A stretch of DNA of 64,000 bases from Streptomyces sp. NRRL F-2580 (lineage in GTDB: Bacteria; Actinomycetota; Actinomycetes; Streptomycetales; Streptomycetaceae), in NCBI RefSeq assembly GCF_000720115.1, contig NZ_JOIR01000042.1:12277-76276 (forward strand), in the 5' to 3' direction. The notes beneath the pieces are model-generated. The model was not told the DNA's origin and did no database searches. It worked only from the letters and a program-made list of their open reading frames with translations. Positions 8,593 to 18,522 of this stretch are shown in pieces; position 1 is the stretch's first letter; each line of letters starts with the position of its first letter. Both the position numbers and the translations under genes were made by a program.

Positions 8593-9434
8593 CTAGGGCC
8601 GGGGCCCAGCCCGCGCCGATAGGGCGTGCGTGGGTGAGGCCCGGTGCCCAGAGCGCTCTGGGGGCAGCAGTACCACCGGGCCGCTCCCAACCCTCCTCGC
8701 CCAGTCGACGCCCAGCTCGGCGAGTGCTGCGAGCTGGGTGGCGTCGAGCCTGTCGCGGCGGGCTTTCTGATTGCCGATCCAGATCCCGGTGCGGTGTTCG
8801 GTGCCGTCGGGCAGCCGCTCGACGACGGCGCGGCCCGGCAGGGCGCCTTCCCGCGCGATGTACTGCGCGAGGGCTTGGAGGCCCTTCTGGAAGGCTTCGC
8901 CGCCTGCGCGCGGCCCGGTGGCCGTGGCCGTCTTCGCCGCCGCTCTGCGGGCGCGTGGGGCCTTCTTCACGCCGAGTGTGGCGAGTCGGCGTTGCTGTTC
9001 TTCGTTGAGCTGGTCCCAGTTCCGGCGTTGCGAAGCGAGCCAGCGTCCGATGTCGTCGCCGTGCCGGGTCACTCCCGGCACGACCGCGGTCAGCCGCGCA
9101 CCGCTCTCCAGGAGCTGGGTGAGGTAGGCGTAGTGGCGTTGCCAGTCGACTGTCCATCCCAGTGTCCCCGGGTTCCAGTTGGGGTCGATGGCGGCGAGCG
9201 CGGCGGCCCGCCGGCGGGCCCGGTCGGGGTCTTTGCCGAGTCCGGCGGGGCGGCGGATGTTCGTGAGCCACTGCCCGATCGCGATGTCGAGGATGGTGGC
9301 GCCCCGTGGAGCCGCGAGGGTTCCATGGAGGGCGTAGTAGGCCCGCGCTGCGCCGAGGTTGGTCTCGAAGCTGGCGTCGGCGGTGTCCCAGACGATCCCG
9401 AGCTTCTCCAGCTCGGCTGTGAGTTCTCACTGAT
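8593..9434 (-). pseudogene. Helicase-associated-domain protein fragment, copy 3 (N-terminal helicase lost)
   Basis: About 280 codons in one frame contain tandem helicase-associated (HA) repeats: YYALHGTLAAPRGATILD, IGQWLTNIRRPAGLG, DIGRWLASQRRNWDQLNEEQ, YIAREGALPGRAVVERLPDG and IGNQKARRDRLDATQLAALA. In Streptomyces these repeats form the C-terminus of large SF2 helicases. Here the frame is closed by a TGA directly upstream of the first HA residue (near 9433) and no helicase motifs are present, so the N-terminal part has been deleted. The tail runs into the 78-bp repeat and extends translation by ~30 odd residues. Confidence 0.75.
8607..8684. repeat. 78-bp perfect direct repeat, copy 2
   Basis: Identical to 7509-7586, with the palindrome at 8647-8662. 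It overlaps the extreme 3' end of the HA-domain fragment. The 1098-bp offset spans one small membrane-protein gene, so the pair could support deletion or duplication of that gene by homologous recombination. Confidence 0.9.
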
Positions 9435-9836
9435 GGTGAGGCGGTCTTGTGTCTCTGGCCTGGGGCGCTGCAGATGCACTGAGCGGTGTGGCAGATGTCT
9501 TCCTCTGCGAGGAACCTATCTGGCCTGCCATCTTGCATGTTGGTTGAGAATGCCGCAGATGTCATGAGAGTCCCCGGAGTGTGCAAGCCGGACTTGGGGT
9601 GAAGAGCTAACGTCCGTGCGCGGACACGGCGAGAACTGACGCGGTGTCCTGCCCTTCAGGGTCGCTCGCTGGCACGCCAGCGACGCCGTAATTGCGTTCG
9701 CCGAGATCGAGGAGTGGAGAGTGCCGCACCCGGCGATCCTGTCGAGCGGGGTGTCCTCCTTCTGAGCAGGCCCTCCGCAGTGGGCTGAACGCCCGAGACG
9801 CCCAGCGCTGTCAGTCACCGGGCCTACGCTGAGCCC
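9435..9836. other. Intergenic region upstream of a hypothetical gene
   Basis: No convincing gene is seen in these 400 bases. GCAGATG occurs three times (near 9472, 9491 and 9552) without regular spacing. The left edge coincides with the truncation of the HA-domain gene and is probably a rearrangement junction. Confidence 0.4.
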
Positions 9837-11090
9837 ATGACGTCACCAACGGCTGCTCACGCCGTAACGAATCCACCGAAGAGCGTCCCGTCCGAGCGGG
9901 AATGGACCGACATCGTGGATCGGCTTCACGAACTGCTGCGACCCCTGGAATGGGCGGGCTTCGAGCTTCCAGAAGCGTGGGACAACGAGTTCGACCTCGA
10001 GGTGGGCGCGCTGCTGTACGCCGATCTCTGGCGCGGTGACGGATGCGTTTCGGCCGAGTACCGGCCGCACGAGGGAGTGCTGGCCTTGCGGCCGTTCGAC
10101 GACGTCACAGGGGATTACCCCGACTCCTACTCTTTGCTGGAAGACCAGTTGGAGATCGATGTCGCGGCCTCAGACCCTGCGGCGGTGAGAGCCGTGAAGC
10201 AAGCCGCCGGTCAGGCGGGTCTGCTCGACGCCACCCACGTCCGCGTCGCTGACTCCACCCCGCAGCATGCCCAGGAGGACTTCGCGCTGCGGCGGATTCA
10301 GCGCATCTTCACGCCGGCATCCGAGTACCGCCAAATTCCGCTGCCCGACGTCTTGCGGGAAGTCAGCGAGAACCGCTGGCTGAGCACCTTCCTGGAGATG
10401 GTGGTGGGCATGGTCGGCCGGGATGTCGCACCCGACGTCGTCCCGGACGCCGCCGCGCTGGGTATCGCCGCCTGGTGCTGGCGCAACAACACCGCCGTAG
10501 AGGACCACCACCTGGACACAGACGTGCTGATGGCGCGTACCAACATCGCCGTCACCCGCATCGTCCGGCAGCATGTGGACCCCGAAGAGGGCATCGACTG
10601 GGACGGTGTCGAGGGTGCCCTCATGAACCCGCAATGGGCCCTGCCGGACGGCACCACCATCCGCTCCCTTTTCGGTAGCGGCTGGGCAGAGATCGCAGAC
10701 ACCGTCACAGCTGAACTCCACCGCTGGCGGGACACGGATCACGAACTCCTGGGCCCCTACACCACCCTCATCCTGATGACGATCGCAGGCTCCACCAGCT
10801 ACACAGACTCCTGGTGGGGCCAGGGACGCTGGCACAGCATCTGCCGCCACATCGTCGTCGATGCCGTTGCCGCCGGTCTTCCCCTCCCCGCTCCCTACGA
10901 TCAGCGCGGCGTCGAGCCTTTCCTCGCTGACCTCGATGACCCGGACTTCCTGACAGACGACGCCCTGGACTGGATCATCGACCTCCCCCAAGCCGGCATC
11001 GACGGCCCCCGCGGGCTACGATTCACCACCTTCACCAGACCACTGCACCGCCAGTGGGATCCCTTCTGGCTCTCAGCCGAGCAGGCTTGA
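9837..11090 (+). CDS. Hypothetical protein of unknown family
   Basis: 417 aa from an ATG, soluble, acidic and rich in Trp and Asp. There is no signal peptide and no nucleotide-binding motif I can see. Notable stretches are YADLWRGDGCVSAEYRPH, ENRWLSTFLEMVVGMVGRDV and WWGQGRWHSICRHIVVDAV. It is followed 97 bases later by a DUF3800-like gene on the same strand, so the two may be co-transcribed. The pair converges on a helicase gene. A role in host defence is suggested only by this neighbourhood. Confidence 0.7.
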   Translation: MTSPTAAHAVTNPPKSVPSEREWTDIVDRLHELLRPLEWAGFELPEAWDNEFDLEVGALLYADLWRGDGCVSAEYRPHEGVLALRPFDDVTGDYPDSYSLLEDQLEIDVAASDPAAVRAVKQAAGQAGLLDATHVRVADSTPQHAQEDFALRRIQRIFTPASEYRQIPLPDVLREVSENRWLSTFLEMVVGMVGRDVAPDVVPDAAALGIAAWCWRNNTAVEDHHLDTDVLMARTNIAVTRIVRQHVDPEEGIDWDGVEGALMNPQWALPDGTTIRSLFGSGWAEIADTVTAELHRWRDTDHELLGPYTTLILMTIAGSTSYTDSWWGQGRWHSICRHIVVDAVAAGLPLPAPYDQRGVEPFLADLDDPDFLTDDALDWIIDLPQAGIDGPRGLRFTTFTRPLHRQWDPFWLSAEQA

Positions 11091-11187
11091 AACCAACCCG
11101 CACGGGGCCGGGGACCGCGCTTGCGACCGCAGCGCGGCACCATGGCGACTGGAGCAGGGTCCGCCGATCAGAGACGACCGAACTCCG

Positions 11188-12378
11188 TTGCCAACGCCGG
11201 ACGACCTGTCAGACGATTTCGCAGTGAACGATTCCTCCCGCCAGCCGAACCACGGCACCGGTCTGCTAGGACCGAACTTCGCTCGCCGCAACCGAGCGGA
11301 TCCGACCACCAAGACCGAGGACCCCGGACGGTGGGTGGCCTTGGACGAATCAGGCTGGGACGGTGACCAGCTCTACGGCCGGCCCCGCAGCCGGTACCTG
11401 TCCATCGGAACGGTCGCCATCAGCGACGACGAGGCGGCACCGATCGTCGAGGAGATACGCACGGCGACGCGCCTGCAGGCAGCCGAGGTGAAGTTCTCCA
11501 AGGCATTCACAGGGCCACGCAACGGCCCGCGCCGATCCGTGCTGGCTGAGATGCTCGCACCCGGCGGCGTGCTGAACGACCGGTCATCGGTGTACCTGAT
11601 CGACAAGCACTACTTCATCGTGGGCAAGCTGATCGACCTCTTCGTCGAAGAAAAGGAAACCAAGCAGGGGCGCGACATCCGCAACACCGACCGGGCCCGT
11701 CAGATGGCACGCGGCCTCTTTGCGGAAGGCCCTCGCGCTCTGGGACCGGAATTGTTCGGGCGCCTACTGTCCACCACCGTCGCCTTCGCGGCGGCGAAGA
11801 ACCACGACCGGAACGTCACGGTCGACGACTTCCACAACGTCGTCGAGGAAGCGTGGACGCGCTCCACCCGGCGCAAGGTCACCAACGCCCTGGCCGCCCT
11901 GCGAACGACGAAGAAAGAGGCAGAGGAGTACCTGCACGACGCCCACGGACCTGACGCGGTCCTTGGACTAGCGCTCGAACCGCTGATCCCTGCGACCGCT
12001 GCGATCATCGGAAACTGGTCCAGGAAGCTGGGGCGGGTCAACTTCCTCCTCGACGACCAACGCTCCATGACCGACACCAACCTGGACCTCATCGAGGACG
12101 AAGCACGCGGCCGCTCGCATCCCGAGTTCCGCTACCTCTCTCATGGAATCCATCTGGGTGAACTTTTGCGGGGGAGCTCCAAGGAGCACCCCTCGCTTCA
12201 GCTTGCGGACCTGGTCTCAGGAGCCGGATACGCCGTGGCCGAGCGCCACGATGGCCAGGCGAACCCGGCCGGCGACGACCTCTTCGAGGCAGTGGTGCCC
12301 CTGATCGACCCGGCGGGGCTGCTGTCACACGACGATCCGGGCCGGGTCGCCTATCCCGAGGCACGGGACGTCGGCTGA
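11188..12378 (+). CDS. DUF3800-like protein
   Basis: 396 aa. DUF3800 features visible are the N-terminal acidic signature VALDESGWDGD (~residue 50), an internal FLLDDQRSM, and the C-terminal HPSLQLADLVSGAGYA. DUF3800 proteins are proposed to have an RNase H-like fold and are frequent in phage-defence and mobile islands, but their biochemical role is not established. The start is uncertain: TTG at 11188 or an in-frame GTG at 11224, neither with a good ribosome binding site. It is convergent with the large helicase gene, 78 bases apart. Confidence 0.75.
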   Translation: MPTPDDLSDDFAVNDSSRQPNHGTGLLGPNFARRNRADPTTKTEDPGRWVALDESGWDGDQLYGRPRSRYLSIGTVAISDDEAAPIVEEIRTATRLQAAEVKFSKAFTGPRNGPRRSVLAEMLAPGGVLNDRSSVYLIDKHYFIVGKLIDLFVEEKETKQGRDIRNTDRARQMARGLFAEGPRALGPELFGRLLSTTVAFAAAKNHDRNVTVDDFHNVVEEAWTRSTRRKVTNALAALRTTKKEAEEYLHDAHGPDAVLGLALEPLIPATAAIIGNWSRKLGRVNFLLDDQRSMTDTNLDLIEDEARGRSHPEFRYLSHGIHLGELLRGSSKEHPSLQLADLVSGAGYAVAERHDGQANPAGDDLFEAVVPLIDPAGLLSHDDPGRVAYPEARDVG

Positions 12379-12456
12379 GGCGGCCAGCGGTCACCCGACT
12401 GCAGCCGGTCCGAGCCGCGCAGCAGCCCGGGGCGTCCTGCGGCCGCGCTGTCTGCG

Positions 12457-15400
12457 CTACTGGCTGCAGTAGACAGTGAAGTCGCCGGCGGTGGTGTCCC
12501 GAACGTACTTGTCCACACCGGCAAGGAGGAGCAGCTGGTCATCGGTGGCCCGGCCCGCTTGGAGGCCGGGTTGGGCGATGACCGTGTGGAAGCGGGGGTT
12601 CAGCATGTGGGCCTGCTCGCGGATCGCGAACAGCTTCGTGGCATCTCCCACGTCGTATGGGGAGACTCCGTTGTTGCGCCGGGTGTACTTCCCGGCGCGG
12701 TCGTGCAGATGCGCCAAGAGCTGCTGCACTGCTCCTCGCCGCCACTTGGCGCCCCGCATGGCCTGGCCGCATACCTCGTACAGGTCTTTCACCCGCTTGC
12801 CTGCGTTCTGTTTCGAGTACTTGCAGTGTACGAGCGTCACGTCTAGGTACGTTCCGTCGACCGTGAGACCGACGAGATCCGCTGCCTCTCCCGAGCCGTC
12901 GTCGTCTATGAGAACGTCGAACGTATCGGTGGCCTGCAGGTGGGCCGAAACATAGTACTGGATTGAGTCGACGAGTCGCTCAGCGCGCTGGGACTCTTTG
13001 GTGAAGTCCACTCCGGCCCAGTCCAGTGCTGTCAGCAGATTTGGGTCGAAAGGGCGGCGCTCGTAGCTGGGGTTGATGAGCTTGCCGTTGTCGTCGATGA
13101 GACGGTCACCCTCGAGAAACAGGTCGGGCTTGTTTGCGTTCAGCCATTCCTCCAGCGGCTTCGGCTTCGCGTTCGGGCCTCTCGAGGCGACAACGGCGTC
13201 CTGCTCGCGCGGACGGTAGACGAGCCCCTTGTCCTCGTAGGAGGCCTGGTAGGGCACACGCCAGTCCTTAGTCGTCAAAGAGAAGAGGAACGGGCCCGCA
13301 GGGGCGTAGTCGTCCACCTCGAAGTCGATGTCCGTGATCGGGTAGCTTCGCTGGTCGTAGGTGACCATAAGCCTGTCCCGTGCACCCGTGTAGACCTGCC
13401 AAGGCCACTGCACCCCCAGCAGGACATGGGGCGGCCGCTCGGTCAGGTCCTGGGGGATGATGAACCCGTCGAAGACCCTCTCCAGATTGATCGTGCTGTC
13501 GAGGAGCTTCGTGCCCTGTCGGTTGCACCAGTCCGTCCACGCCTTCAGGCTCGGCGCGGTGGTGGGGGACCAGAACCGACCCGAGGCCGCAGCACTGATC
13601 GAAACACTCTCACCGTTGTCGAAGCCGGACGCGGCGATATGGGTCTGGCTCTTGTGCTCCTGGGCAGTGTCGAACCCTTTCGAAACGTCGCTTCCCACGT
13701 GCATCGAGAAACGAGTGAAATAGGTCCGGGAGTCCTTCAGCCCGACGTTCGTGGGGACAAGACGGTCCACGCCGGCGAGAACCCGGTACGTACGGGCTCC
13801 GTTGATGAGTTCATAGCCCTCGCCGAGGACCGCCTCAGCGAGATCCTTGTACACGCTCGACTTCTCCGAGCCGTGGATATACAGCACCCGTCGCGTGGTA
13901 TCGAAGTACAGCACGACCAACTCGTAGACGACCTGCTCCAGTTCCTGAGGGGCACCCCAGCGCACCGGCGTACGACGCTCAACGACAAACCATGCGACGG
14001 GGAGGTTCTCGCCGCCCAGGGCGATGGCGTCGTCAAGGACACGTTCGCTGCCACGGAACAGGGTGAGTGCTGCCTCTGGAGTCCACTCAGAGGTGGCCGC
14101 ACGGTATGCGATGGCACTCATCTTCGGTTCCAGCACGCTGACGGCGACCTCTTCCGGAGCGCCGTCGAACGTGGCGTCGAAGGCTTCGTTCTCCTCAGCG
14201 GTGACGGTCGCGTGGTCGGTCAAATCGCGTAGCAGCAGGTTCCAGTCGGCGTCCTCCCGAAGCAGCTGGCGCAGTGGCGATGTGCCGTTGTGGGGCTCCT
14301 GGGCGACGAACACGGTGGCCTCGCCCAGCCCGTCTGCGGTGCGGGTGAACCGGCCGATGAACTGAATCATCGGACCGAGGCTCTTGCGTGCCGTGTGCAT
14401 GGCTGCGATCTTCAGCGCGGGCTCGTCGAAGCCCTCGCCGAGCATGTCGACGCAGACGATGATGCGGCAGGTGCGGTCCTTGAGCGCAGCCACGGCCGCC
14501 TTGCGACGGGCCACACCAATGTCCTGGTGCACCACAGTGGGAGCGAACTCGGGGGCGAGCCGCCGGTAGATCTTCACGATCTCCTCGGCAGAGGGAATGT
14601 TCCCAGCGCGGGCCATAAGCAGATGATCGAAACCCGCGTCCCGGTCGCCCCGCAGCTGCTCGACTGCGTGTGCGGCCAGCTCTTCGTCGACATCCTGCAG
14701 TCCGAGAACGGCCCGGTAGGTGATCCGCCGGAAGTAGCCGTCCCGCTGGGCCTCGCGCAACGGGAACCGGAAGATGATCCGTCCGGGAAGCCTGCGCCCG
14801 TCTTCCCGGAAGGGCGTGGCAGTGAACAGCAGCACCTGCCGGTCGGAGAACTCGTCGATGACGCTTGCCCAGGTGACAGCAGGAGCGTGATGGGCCTCGT
14901 CCACGATCAGATGCGAGAACGAACCCAGCAGCGCGGCCCTCACCTGCGGCGTGGACCGGTTCAGGATGTTGGGGGTGGTCACGACGACATTGCATGCCCG
15001 AGCGAACCGCTCCGCCTCGGCCGGGTCCTTGAAACCACGCTCGAGCCGGCCCACGCTCGGCCGCAGCGCGCTGGCGGCCACGATCCGCTCCTGCTGCAGG
15101 ATCCCGAGCGTCTCGAACTTCCCCGCGATCTGATCCCTCAGGGCCGCACTAGGCACCAGCACCAGCAGCCGTTCAGGCCGGGCGGCGACAAGCAGAGCGA
15201 GCATCGTCTCCGTCTTGCCTGTTCCGGTAGGCATCACCACGATGCCCGGTTCCCCCAGCCCCGACGCCCAGTGCCCCATGACCGCATGCAGCGCACCGAC
15301 CTGCGGGCGACGCAAACTGTACGGCTCGTCTTGGTGGCGGAAACCGATGGCACCCCTGTAGGACTCGACGACCGTCCCCGGGGCATGCGCCTGCAGGCTC

Positions 15401-15624
15401 CCGCGCCAGACAACGTCACCATCTCCCGCTGGCAATACCGCTGTCAGCGTGTCCGTCTCCTGCCCGACATGACAGGCTGGCCAGGAGCCAAAAACGCTCG
15501 ACACCTGCAGCGTTCCGTCCTGCTCGAGAGCCTCAAGATCACCAGCAGGAACCAGTAGTTGACGGACCTTGTTCGACTCGAATCTGCGATCACGGGCCCA
15601 CACAGGGGGAGTTTTCATGTTCAT
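12457..15624 (-). CDS. Large superfamily 2 DEAH-type helicase with possible C-terminal nuclease domain
   Basis: 1055 aa. Helicase motifs in order are MPTGTGKTET (motif I, ~residue 131), VVVTTPNIL (Ia/Ib region), IVDEAHHAP (motif II), LLFTATPF (motif III), IIVCVDMLGEGFDEP (motif V) and MIQFIGRFTRT (motif VI). The ~500 residues after the helicase core belong to no family I recognise. Near residues 905-945, GSGEAADLVGL followed by YLDVTLVHCKYSKQ has the spacing of a PD-(D/E)XK nuclease core, which is a hypothesis only. The start is ATG with AAGG eight bases upstream. The upstream gene on the same strand ends 107 bases away and may be an operon partner. The architecture suits a nucleic-acid-targeting defence enzyme. 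Confidence 0.85.
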   Translation of the reverse strand: MNMKTPPVWARDRRFESNKVRQLLVPAGDLEALEQDGTLQVSSVFGSWPACHVGQETDTLTAVLPAGDGDVVWRGSLQAHAPGTVVESYRGAIGFRHQDEPYSLRRPQVGALHAVMGHWASGLGEPGIVVMPTGTGKTETMLALLVAARPERLLVLVPSAALRDQIAGKFETLGILQQERIVAASALRPSVGRLERGFKDPAEAERFARACNVVVTTPNILNRSTPQVRAALLGSFSHLIVDEAHHAPAVTWASVIDEFSDRQVLLFTATPFREDGRRLPGRIIFRFPLREAQRDGYFRRITYRAVLGLQDVDEELAAHAVEQLRGDRDAGFDHLLMARAGNIPSAEEIVKIYRRLAPEFAPTVVHQDIGVARRKAAVAALKDRTCRIIVCVDMLGEGFDEPALKIAAMHTARKSLGPMIQFIGRFTRTADGLGEATVFVAQEPHNGTSPLRQLLREDADWNLLLRDLTDHATVTAEENEAFDATFDGAPEEVAVSVLEPKMSAIAYRAATSEWTPEAALTLFRGSERVLDDAIALGGENLPVAWFVVERRTPVRWGAPQELEQVVYELVVLYFDTTRRVLYIHGSEKSSVYKDLAEAVLGEGYELINGARTYRVLAGVDRLVPTNVGLKDSRTYFTRFSMHVGSDVSKGFDTAQEHKSQTHIAASGFDNGESVSISAAASGRFWSPTTAPSLKAWTDWCNRQGTKLLDSTINLERVFDGFIIPQDLTERPPHVLLGVQWPWQVYTGARDRLMVTYDQRSYPITDIDFEVDDYAPAGPFLFSLTTKDWRVPYQASYEDKGLVYRPREQDAVVASRGPNAKPKPLEEWLNANKPDLFLEGDRLIDDNGKLINPSYERRPFDPNLLTALDWAGVDFTKESQRAERLVDSIQYYVSAHLQATDTFDVLIDDDGSGEAADLVGLTVDGTYLDVTLVHCKYSKQNAGKRVKDLYEVCGQAMRGAKWRRGAVQQLLAHLHDRAGKYTRRNNGVSPYDVGDATKLFAIREQAHMLNPRFHTVIAQPGLQAGRATDDQLLLLAGVDKYVRDTTAGDFTVYCSQ

Positions 15625-15731
15625 GGGCAGCCTTCTGCTACAGGAACGAAGGTCCCCGGCTGACCGACCAGCCTGGGCACGGGAGCCGCTGCCCGCCGCT
15701 CACCGGGATACCAGGGAGCGGCGGGGCAGGG

Positions 15732-17150
15732 TCAGCGGCGGTATCCGCGATCGGCGGCACGCGGAGGTACGTTGAGGAAGTCCTCGAACCAGGTGCCAGG
15801 CTGCAAGGCGCCGGGAACAAGTGACTCGCCGCCGTTCGCCCCGTCGTGGCTTTCGTTGTAGCGGCTGTTGTACAGCCACAGGACATCGTGGTCTTGGAAG
15901 AAGAACTCCGAGCAGGCGCTGAAGTCGTGGTCGTCGCGGTGTGTCGGCAATGCCACGTGCGTCGGGTCTTCGTCGCTTGTCCCCAGGAGATCGGGCGCAT
16001 CGTCGATGGCGAGGTGGAGGATCATCTCTTCGGCTGCGCAGGTGGGCTGAGGCCACTTGCCACGCTTGAGGTCGCCGGCCAGGTCGTCACACGCACGGGC
16101 CAGGGCGCGACGCCACTGCATGTCTTGGTTCCATGTCACCTGCGGCAGGCGGGAGAAGACGCCCCAAGTGCCGTCATCATCCTGTGTCACGGGGCGGTCC
16201 TTCAGCTCGGCGGCATCGTCATAGGCTGATTCCGCCATCCACATCAGCGCGCTGCACAGCAGGTCGGCAGTGCGTGGCGTGAGGCACCAGTCGCACTTCG
16301 TGCAGTCCTCTTCCTCGCATTCGCAGGCAGCGGGAAGAGGGAAGAGCGCTGCGAAGTCCGGATGCGGCGGCTCGGGCTGAGGCGGAGCGCTGTACGTGCT
16401 CGCGGTTTGACTGAGACGCCAGCCGGTGCCGAAATTGACGCGGATGGACTCGGTGGACCAGTCAGCGACCTCGTCACCTCGTGAGGGCAGCAGCAGCTTG
16501 CCTTCCTGGGCGTCGGTGAGCCAGTCCATGCCGGGCAGCGCGCCCGTCGTCTCCGCGGCGAACATCGCCGCACCCACGAGATCTTTGGGGTCGTCGACCT
16601 CCAGCTCATCGTCCGCCATGGGCTCCCAGCCGCCGGCTTGTGCTGCTGCCAGCATTCGGTCCTGGTCGTAGATGTGGAACTCTCGCAGCTGGACGACCCG
16701 CACGACCGGACCGGGTAGGTCCGCGAGGCGGGCATCCTTCGGCGAGCGGATCGCGGACACAGGGAGCGCTGCCTCGGGCGCGCCTTCCGAGCCGCGGTCG
16801 ACTGAGATGCCACTTGCGGACCACGTGGAAAGGGCGTGAGAACTGCTCGGCCATGCTCCTGAATGGGATCGCTCGAGGGCCTGCTGGAATGAGGCGGCCG
16901 GGGCATGAGGAAGCTCTTCGCCGACCCGGTGCGCCGTGGCCGATTCGCGGGCAGTGAGTGCCCCGTTGGCGGCAGCGGCGGTCAGAAGTCGCGCTGCCTG
17001 CTGCGCCAGCCCTGCGTCGCGGCACGTCAGTACAGCCTGCAGAGACGGGGGCCCGTCCTGATGCGCGAGTAGAACAAGTACTCGACTCTTGTTGAGGGTG
17101 TGCTCGCAGAAGAAGTCGCGGGGGATGGAGTCCACAGATGAAGCCGTCAT
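15732..17150 (-). CDS. Hypothetical Cys-cluster protein upstream of the helicase
   Basis: 472 aa starting at an ATG with GGAG eight bases upstream; an in-frame start 36 codons further up lacks such a signal. The N-terminus is helical and Ala-rich. The middle has an acidic segment (ADDELEVDDPKDLVGAAMFA). Around residue 300 there is a dense cysteine cluster (CECEEEDCTKCDWC) able to bind zinc. The C-terminus has aromatic and Asp-rich motifs (FFFQDHDVLWLYNSRYN). No family is recognised. It is the probable first gene of a two-gene unit with the helicase, so it may be a sensor or adaptor for it. Confidence 0.65.
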   Translation of the reverse strand: MTASSVDSIPRDFFCEHTLNKSRVLVLLAHQDGPPSLQAVLTCRDAGLAQQAARLLTAAAANGALTARESATAHRVGEELPHAPAASFQQALERSHSGAWPSSSHALSTWSASGISVDRGSEGAPEAALPVSAIRSPKDARLADLPGPVVRVVQLREFHIYDQDRMLAAAQAGGWEPMADDELEVDDPKDLVGAAMFAAETTGALPGMDWLTDAQEGKLLLPSRGDEVADWSTESIRVNFGTGWRLSQTASTYSAPPQPEPPHPDFAALFPLPAACECEEEDCTKCDWCLTPRTADLLCSALMWMAESAYDDAAELKDRPVTQDDDGTWGVFSRLPQVTWNQDMQWRRALARACDDLAGDLKRGKWPQPTCAAEEMILHLAIDDAPDLLGTSDEDPTHVALPTHRDDHDFSACSEFFFQDHDVLWLYNSRYNESHDGANGGESLVPGALQPGTWFEDFLNVPPRAADRGYRR

Positions 17151-17439
17151 CGGAGTTCTCCGGGGGTGCGCAGCCGACCACGGGCCGACCGCAGACGAAG
17201 GAAGGCTGCTGGTAGGCGCGGTGCAGCCGCATCCCCGGACAGCGCGAAAGAAGGCCAAGTGGCTGGTGTCGTCGATGCGATCGACAACCCGGATCCAAAA
17301 GCAACGCTAGCTGACTTGTGTCCTTCGCATCACCTGTTCACCAACAATGCTGGTTTCGCCCGTGTAGCCCCAGCACCCGTACAGGGGGAGCGGAACCCGC
17401 GCACTGGCCGACGCAGCTAGCGGACACAGGCTCAGAACC

Positions 17440-18522
17440 TCAGCCTGCTTCGTCGCGAGCGCGCCCCAGCAGTTGTGGCAACAGCGACTGATGGCTGTGC
17501 AGCAGGACACCTAGCTCGGGCCCCGGCAAGGCCTCTTGCCGCAGGACCTCGTCACGCAGCAGGAGGTGGGCGGCCTGAGCGGCGAGAGGCTCAGGAAGCC
17601 AGGAGGCTGCGGCCCAGACGCGTGCTGCGCAGGTGCAGGGAACAGCACGCGGTCGTCGTGTCAGAAGCCTGTCGTAGAGGCCGACGGCGGGCACGAGCGG
17701 TGGCAGGCCTACCTCGCGGGCGCGCTCGGCCGTCAGCTGTGCGCATTCGAGGCCATCGAGGTCGAGGTCGGTGTACAGCAGCAGATCCTCGATGTAGTGG
17801 TCGCGTTCTTCGAAGGCATCCAGGCAGGTGGTGAGGGAGGCGACGAGGTGATCGCCTCCGCCGTAGGCGAGCCAGCCCACCTCGTCGCGTCTGGGCCAGC
17901 GGTTGAGGACGCGGCGCAGGCTGGTGAAGGCCGCGCTGTTTTCGACGATCAGCATCCAGGGCGCGGGTCCGAGTTCGTACGTCGCCAGCGGTGCGGGGGA
18001 GGGGAATGCCCGCAGGTGGCCGCTGATGCTCAGTAGGCCTGCGGTGACGAGGCGGTGGGAGGTGATGCGGGCGAGTCGTTTCTCGTCGCCGTACAGCTCG
18101 TAGGAGCGCTCGGGGATCGGGACGGGTTTGGCGTCGGGGTGGTCGCGGAGGTGGTCGTTGATGGGGGAGAGGAGTTCGAGGTCTGCCTGGCTCAGTGGGA
18201 GATGTGTGGCGAAGGAGAGGGGCTCGACCCAGGCCCGGGGGCCCGGCCGTTGGGTACGGGCCCGGAGTGGGGTGAGCCGGTCTACCCACAAGGGGAGTGG
18301 GGGCTCGGCGCTGTGGTCCCAGCCCCGCCCGCCGGCGGCGGGCAGCCGGACGGTGCCCAAGCCGGCGAGCTGCGCTGCGGCGCCGGCGAGGATCCGGCGC
18401 CGTAGCGGAGAGGTGGGCAGGCTGGAGTCGCCTGCGTCGGCGGCCTGGGCCAGCAGATCGAACCCGACCCGCTTCACTGCCTGGTGGGCGAGGAAGGCGG
18501 TCATGTGCTCGGCCGGTGTCAC
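17440..18522 (-). CDS. jetD: Wadjet protein JetD, TOPRIM nuclease subunit
   Basis: 360 aa. JetD homologues combine an N-terminal dimerising/winged-helix region with a C-terminal TOPRIM domain related to topoisomerase VI subunit A, and cut plasmid DNA after loop extrusion by the JetABC motor. The TOPRIM acid residues are visible: E194 in LIVENSAAF, and D252/D254 in YTDLDLDGLE. It is the last gene of the operon, and its GTG start overlaps the JetC stop (GTGA). The length fits the family. The assignment rests on motifs plus perfect operon context. Confidence 0.85.
   Translation of the reverse strand: MTPAEHMTAFLAHQAVKRVGFDLLAQAADAGDSSLPTSPLRRRILAGAAAQLAGLGTVRLPAAGGRGWDHSAEPPLPLWVDRLTPLRARTQRPGPRAWVEPLSFATHLPLSQADLELLSPINDHLRDHPDAKPVPIPERSYELYGDEKRLARITSHRLVTAGLLSISGHLRAFPSPAPLATYELGPAPWMLIVENSAAFTSLRRVLNRWPRRDEVGWLAYGGGDHLVASLTTCLDAFEERDHYIEDLLLYTDLDLDGLECAQLTAERAREVGLPPLVPAVGLYDRLLTRRPRAVPCTCAARVWAAASWLPEPLAAQAAHLLLRDEVLRQEALPGPELGVLLHSHQSLLPQLLGRARDEAG

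Noticed and set aside
14290..15558. 422-codon open frame antisense to the helicase
   Set aside because: It lies fully within the helicase gene, whose motifs are intact. The translation has no recognisable domain and is an artefact of codon bias.
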